This document shows, piece by piece, positions 61,204 to 64,000 of a stretch of 64,000 nucleotides of DNA; position 1 is the stretch's first letter; every line of letters starts with the position of its first letter. The position numbers and the translations under genes are program-made. The notes under the pieces were generated by a model, which ran no database searches, had not been told where the DNA came from, and was given only the letters and a program-made list of their open reading frames with translations. Origin of the DNA: an uncultured Oscillospiraceae bacterium (GTDB taxonomy: Bacteria; Bacillota_A; Clostridia; Oscillospirales; Oscillospiraceae); NCBI GenBank assembly GCA_910579155.1, contig CAJTTS010000005.1:30659-94658 (forward strand), read 5' to 3'.

Positions 61204-61475
61204 GCCGCCTGGAATTGTAATAAGCGGTGTAGTCCTCAATCATCCAGACCAGTTTCTCCCGACTGGTGAAACGCCGCCCATAATAGCGTTCCCTCCTGAT
61301 GATGCCCCAGAATCCCTCCATCGGACCGTTATCAATACACTTGCCCACCCGGGACATGCTTTGGCCCATGCCAGCCGCATACAGCTTATCGTGAAATACT
61401 TGGGTCGTATGTTGGAAACCTCTGTCGCTGTGAAACAGAGAATGTGCGTCTGGATTCTCCGCCACGCGGGGACTG
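61204..61475 (-). pseudogene. IS3-family transposase C-terminal fragment
   Basis: This encodes the end of an OrfB integrase: NPDAHSLFHSDRGFQHTT, then MSRVGKCIDNGPMEGFWG and a WMIEDYTAYYNSRRL end, with the second catalytic Asp and the Glu of the DDE triad. The N-terminal half and the last residues are missing. It is the left part of a debris patch. Confidence 0.8.
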
Positions 61476-61506
61476 ACGATACCCGAACGCCCAACCCTGT
61501 AATGAC

Positions 61507-61686
61507 TTAGCCATCTCTGTATTGGCTCTTTGGGAGCATGACGGCGTGGTCCTGGGCGCTGCAACGGTGACTGTCAGGATCAAGGATGCGATTGGTTTTC
61601 ATGGCGTCAATGAGGGTAATGCTTTTCTCAAGCGCCTTGTCCCACAGGGCTTTGCAGGTATACCAGATATCCATTTGAAGGATCAT
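61507..61686 (-). pseudogene. Second transposase fragment (IS4/DDE type)
   Basis: A fragment reading IWYTCKALWDKALEKS, then ITLIDAMKTNRILDPDSHRC and further, resembles the mid region of IS4/IS701-type transposases (WYT...LW..AL..G..LIGALKTNR). It is cut off on both sides and abuts the IS3 fragment. It is dead. Confidence 0.6.
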
Positions 61687-61796
61687 GCGGGCATCTGTCT
61701 CAGGCAGCGTATCCAGAAGTTGGACCGCCATCATCGCACAAAGTGCAATGATGGCGGTAAAAAAGCAAATTTTGAGAGTAAGAACCAATTACCAAG

Positions 61797-62875
61797 TTAT
61801 TTCTCCACTTTTAAGCGCTGGAAAAAGTTCCGGTTGTGCAGGACTGGAGCGGCATCCGGTTTGAAGGAAGCCGCCAACTCGTTCATCTGTTCCGCGCGTT
61901 CCAAGTTGCCCAGACGGCTGTAGCATACACATAGCTGGATACAGGGCAGATAGCCGTAGCAGTCGGGGGAGACGAAGCCGCCGCGGCTGTCGTCCCGGAG
62001 ACAGGTTAGGGCCAGAGAATACCAGTAAACTGCCAGGGAGAACTGTTCCCGCTGGAAAAACCAGCGGCCCAGCTCACAGCACACCTCGGCCCTGGGCCGG
62101 TCGTATGCAAAGCTGCGCAGCAGCGATTGCAACGCCCGCCCCGGCTGATCCAGCCGCTCATAGCAGTAGGCGCAGTGGCAGCAGGCGTCGATGTTGTTCT
62201 CCACCCAGCCCCAGCCTTCGTCCAGAAAACGCTCAAAAACCCGGATGGCCTCCTCGTAGCGCTGGTGGTAGTATAACTCCCGTCCGTAATAAAACTGCTG
62301 GCGGGGTTCCAACTCCACTCCATGTGTCAGTTGGTTTTCATAGATTCTCAGGTTTCTGTCCGGGTCGGAGGGGCGCAGCTTGCGGTGGGTGACGGCGAAC
62401 TCGCTGTAGATTACCCGACCCACCGGCGTGACGGCCTCATGCACGGCCCCCTCCCACCGCATACCGGCGTGGTTTTTAATAAGCCGCTCCCGGAAATAGG
62501 AAAACGTTACGTTTCCGTCCTGATCAAAGCCCGTATTATATTTGGCCATGACCACATTGACGTCCGGGTCCAGGGTTCCTTTCAGCGCTTGAAACGCCGC
62601 CCGGTCTGCATCCAGGAGCACGTCGTCCGCGTCCAGCCACATGCAATAGTCTTTCTCCGCCAGGGAAAAGGCATAATTCCGAGCCGCCGCGAAATCGTCT
62701 ATCCAGGTAAAATCGTATACCCGGTTGGTGAACCGCCCCGCGATTTCCCGGGTTCGGCCAGTGGAGCCAGTGTCTACGACGACGATCTCGTCCACCAAGT
62801 CCGACACGCTATCCAGACAGCGGGCCAGCACATCCTCTTCATTTTTACGATCATGCACAAGCTGACGGTGATCAT
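61797..62875 (-). pseudogene. Family 2 glycosyltransferase with N-terminal frameshift
   Basis: A GT2 enzyme of about 360 residues with DEIVVVDTGSTGRTREIAG, the metal-binding LDADDV (DXD) motif and a C-terminal repeat-rich helical (TPR-like) half. The normal start is the ATG at 62875 after GAGGAGGATATTTT, and it reads MITVSLCMIVK. It then leaves the frame because an A-run (minus strand, 62846-62842) has five A where six are needed to continue NEEDVLARCLDSV. The rest of the gene to 61797 is intact. A one-base error, a true mutation, or a -1 slip on the A-run are all possible. It lies next to a collagen-like protein that it may glycosylate. Confidence 0.75.
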
Positions 62876-62905
62876 AAAATATCCTCCTCAACGATTCAAA
62901 GCTGC

Positions 62906-62937
62906 GGGGGAGGCGTCTTTTTCAAGGCGCCTCCCCC
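62906..62937 (-). terminator. Hairpin between the collagen-like and glycosyltransferase genes
   Basis: GGGGGAGGCG pairs with CGCCTCCCCC around a 12-base loop. No strong U-tract follows on the minus strand, so it may only attenuate. Confidence 0.45.
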
Positions 62938-62961
62938 AAAATGGAGCCGAGGACTTTCCGG

Positions 62962-63717
62962 TCAGCTCAGCCGGACGATCATCAGGGAAGCGCCCGCGCC
63001 GCCGCTGATTAGCACCGCCACCCCGGCCAGCACAATGGGGTAGAGCTGGAGAGAGACGGTGGAGTTGGCGGCCAGGTTGACCTCAATCTCATTTTCGTAG
63101 CTGGAGACGGACAACACCGGCGCGATGGTAGAGGCCGTGTTGTTCACCCCGTTAATGACCAGGCGGCTGCCCATCAGCAGGGACACCGTGGTATTCACGT
63201 GGTAGGAGATGCGATAGCGCCCCGCGGTGGCCACGGTGAAGACGGTATTCCCCGCGTTGGGGGTGATGTCCGCCGAAAACACCTGGGCGCTGGGCAGCGG
63301 GATAGGCGTGCCGCCCAAGGCCACGGACAGGCTGGTGCCTGCCGTATTGGCGGCGAAGCCCGCCGTCGCCGTGGGGTTGGGGCCGTTGGGGCCTGTGGCT
63401 CCGGTGGCCCCGGTGGGGCCGGTGGCACCCACAGCGCCACCCACACCGTCCACTCCGGCGGCGCCGATAGGCCCGGTGGCCCCGGTGGGGCCGGTGGCGC
63501 CGATGGGGCCGTCCATGCCGGTGGCCCCGGCAGCGCCGGGCAGTCCGTCCGCGCCGGTAGGCCCGACAGGGCCCGCAGCGCCGTCCAGACCAGTGACACC
63601 TACCGCTCCGGCAGCACCATCCGGGCCGGTGGGACCGGTGGGGCCGGCCACTCCGGTGGCGGGGCCGATGGGGCCAGTAGGGCCGTCAATATATGCACAA
63701 CACGGAAAACCCCGCAA
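62962..63717 (-). CDS. Collagen-like surface protein (BclA type)
   Basis: A 251-residue protein. About 105 residues of Gly-X-Y triplets, many GPT, GAT and GPI (for example [16 protein letters not shown]), form a collagen-like stalk. A beta-rich C-terminal domain of about 135 residues follows ([20 protein letters not shown], then [10 protein letters not shown]), like the jelly-roll head of BclA and related exosporium glycoproteins. The only in-frame start is a TTG after CAYIDG's upstream codons, with a stop directly before it and no good ribosome site. The 5' end may therefore be damaged or begin elsewhere. Thr-rich triplets are usual glycosylation sites. Confidence 0.75.
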   Translation of the reverse strand: MRGFPCCAYIDGPTGPIGPATGVAGPTGPTGPDGAAGAVGVTGLDGAAGPVGPTGADGLPGAAGATGMDGPIGATGPTGATGPIGAAGVDGVGGAVGATGPTGATGATGPNGPNPTATAGFAANTAGTSLSVALGGTPIPLPSAQVFSADITPNAGNTVFTVATAGRYRISYHVNTTVSLLMGSRLVINGVNNTASTIAPVLSVSSYENEIEVNLAANSTVSLQLYPIVLAGVAVLISGGAGASLMIVRLS

Positions 63718-63771
63718 TCATGCGGATTGCACATATCTTAAAGACAATTAAACAGCCCTTATAATTACACC

Positions 63772-63816
63772 AAAAACGCCGTAGCAAGGTTGGACAAGCC
63801 TTGATATGGCGTTTTT
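63772..63816. terminator. Palindromic hairpin at the edge of the mobile element
   Basis: AAAAACGCC pairs with GGCGTTTTT, and inner CAAGG pairs with CCTTG. It is symmetric, with A/T runs on both sides, so it can terminate transcription in both directions. Confidence 0.7.
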
Positions 63817-63833
63817 AAGTGGGGGATTGTCTG

Positions 63834-63866
63834 CGCCGTAGGTTTTCAAAATCTGCGGCGTTTTTT
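63834..63866 (+). terminator. Terminator/attenuator before the last gene
   Basis: CGCCGTAG and CTGCGGCG pair (with G-T), continuing through TTTT/AAAA, followed by six T. It is 31 bases upstream of the last start codon, so it must end an upstream transcript or attenuate. Confidence 0.65.
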
Positions 63867-63897
63867 CATGTCCAGACACCGAAAGGAGCGGAGAACC

Positions 63898-64000
63898 ATG
63901 CCAGTATTCCGCGTGGAGAGGAACAAGGGGTACACGGTGATGTCGAACTACCACCTGCGGGACAAGTCCCTGTCCCTGAAAGCCAAGGGCCTGCTGTCGC
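63898..64000 (+). CDS. Replication/helix-turn-helix protein of an integrative element, N-terminal part
   Basis: Only 34 residues are visible, starting MPVFRVERNKGYTVMSNYHL and continuing RDKSLSLKAKGLLS. This opening is typical of the helix-turn-helix/DnaD-like replication initiators at the start of integrative and conjugative or plasmid-like modules of gut Firmicutes, where the helix beginning SLSLKAKGLL leads the winged-helix domain. The ATG follows AAAGGAGCGGAG. The window ends inside the gene. Confidence 0.65.
   Translation, partial: MPVFRVERNKGYTVMSNYHLRDKSLSLKAKGLLS

Noticed and set aside
63370..63700. Short repeated units that could be taken for a CRISPR or minisatellite
   Set aside because: They are the 9-bp Gly-X-Y codon repeats of the collagen-like protein, without spacers.
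1..64000. tRNA, rRNA, tmRNA or replication origin
   Set aside because: No cloverleaf with a TTCGANNC arm, rRNA signature or DnaA-box cluster was seen on reading; a tRNAscan-SE or Infernal run would be decisive.

Overview
The window is about 60% GC and reads like the chromosome of a Gram-positive gut anaerobe of the Oscillospiraceae (Flavonifractor / Pseudoflavonifractor / Lawsonibacter type). The reasons are Shine-Dalgarno-rich GC-rich genes, TTGACA/TATAAT promoters, single-membrane surface proteins (lipoproteins, SLH, LCP, LysM), Firmicutes regulators (NiaR, BlaI/BlaR1, ECF sigma/anti-sigma pairs, KtrA, YqeG) and a collagen-like spore-surface-type protein. The assignment rests on gene content only. 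No rRNA, tRNA or CRISPR array was recognised.

Layout. 1-3400: end of a glycosaminoglycan-disaccharide operon (GH88 hydrolase, a broken GPH symporter, a DhuD-like SDR dehydrogenase, a DhuI-like RpiB-fold isomerase). 3400-6130: a SUV3-like RNA helicase with a zinc ribbon and an AT-rich nucleotidyltransferase, both on the minus strand. 6340-14400: a solute-binding lipoprotein with a very large hybrid histidine kinase, then an MFS carrier with a DUF2804 protein. 14400-23000: TldD/TldE, KtrA, prfB, a LysM 5'-nucleotidase and an LCP protein. 23100-32140: an ABC importer of the SsuABC/NMT1 type, a protein resembling a degenerate P-type ATPase, RlmB and FtsH. 32160-36135: an ECF sigma/anti-sigma pair, an SGNH lipoprotein, a ThrE-type exporter, and an overlooked small locus with the architecture of a type I toxin-antitoxin module. 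36190-45620: a 1467-residue SLH surface protein, an AI-2E-family permease, MgtC, a transglutaminase lipoprotein and a polysaccharide deacetylase. 45700-48230: IS630 debris and a TraB/GumN protein bracketed by inverted copies of a 71-bp repeat. 48230-53140: aminopeptidase P, an AP-endonuclease-like TIM barrel, YqeG, NiaR and ThyX. 53160-61200: BlaR1/BlaI, then a second sigma/DUF4367 operon with three membrane proteins of unknown role. 61200-64000: transposase debris, a frameshifted glycosyltransferase next to a collagen-like protein, and what looks like the first gene of an integrative element.

How the parts work together. The left operon would convert unsaturated uronates to the ketodeoxyuronate pool, but its transporter appears broken. 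Several units are sensory or surface systems: binding protein plus kinase, two sigma/anti-sigma modules, BlaI/BlaR1, SLH, LysM, LCP and deacetylase proteins. The most notable unlabelled structure is 35824-36135. A 31-residue membrane peptide gene has a strong, sequestered ribosome binding site. A near-consensus promoter converges on it and drives a short RNA that ends in a hairpin overlapping the 3' end of the peptide gene. An 8-bp direct repeat would let that RNA pair with the peptide's Shine-Dalgarno sequence.
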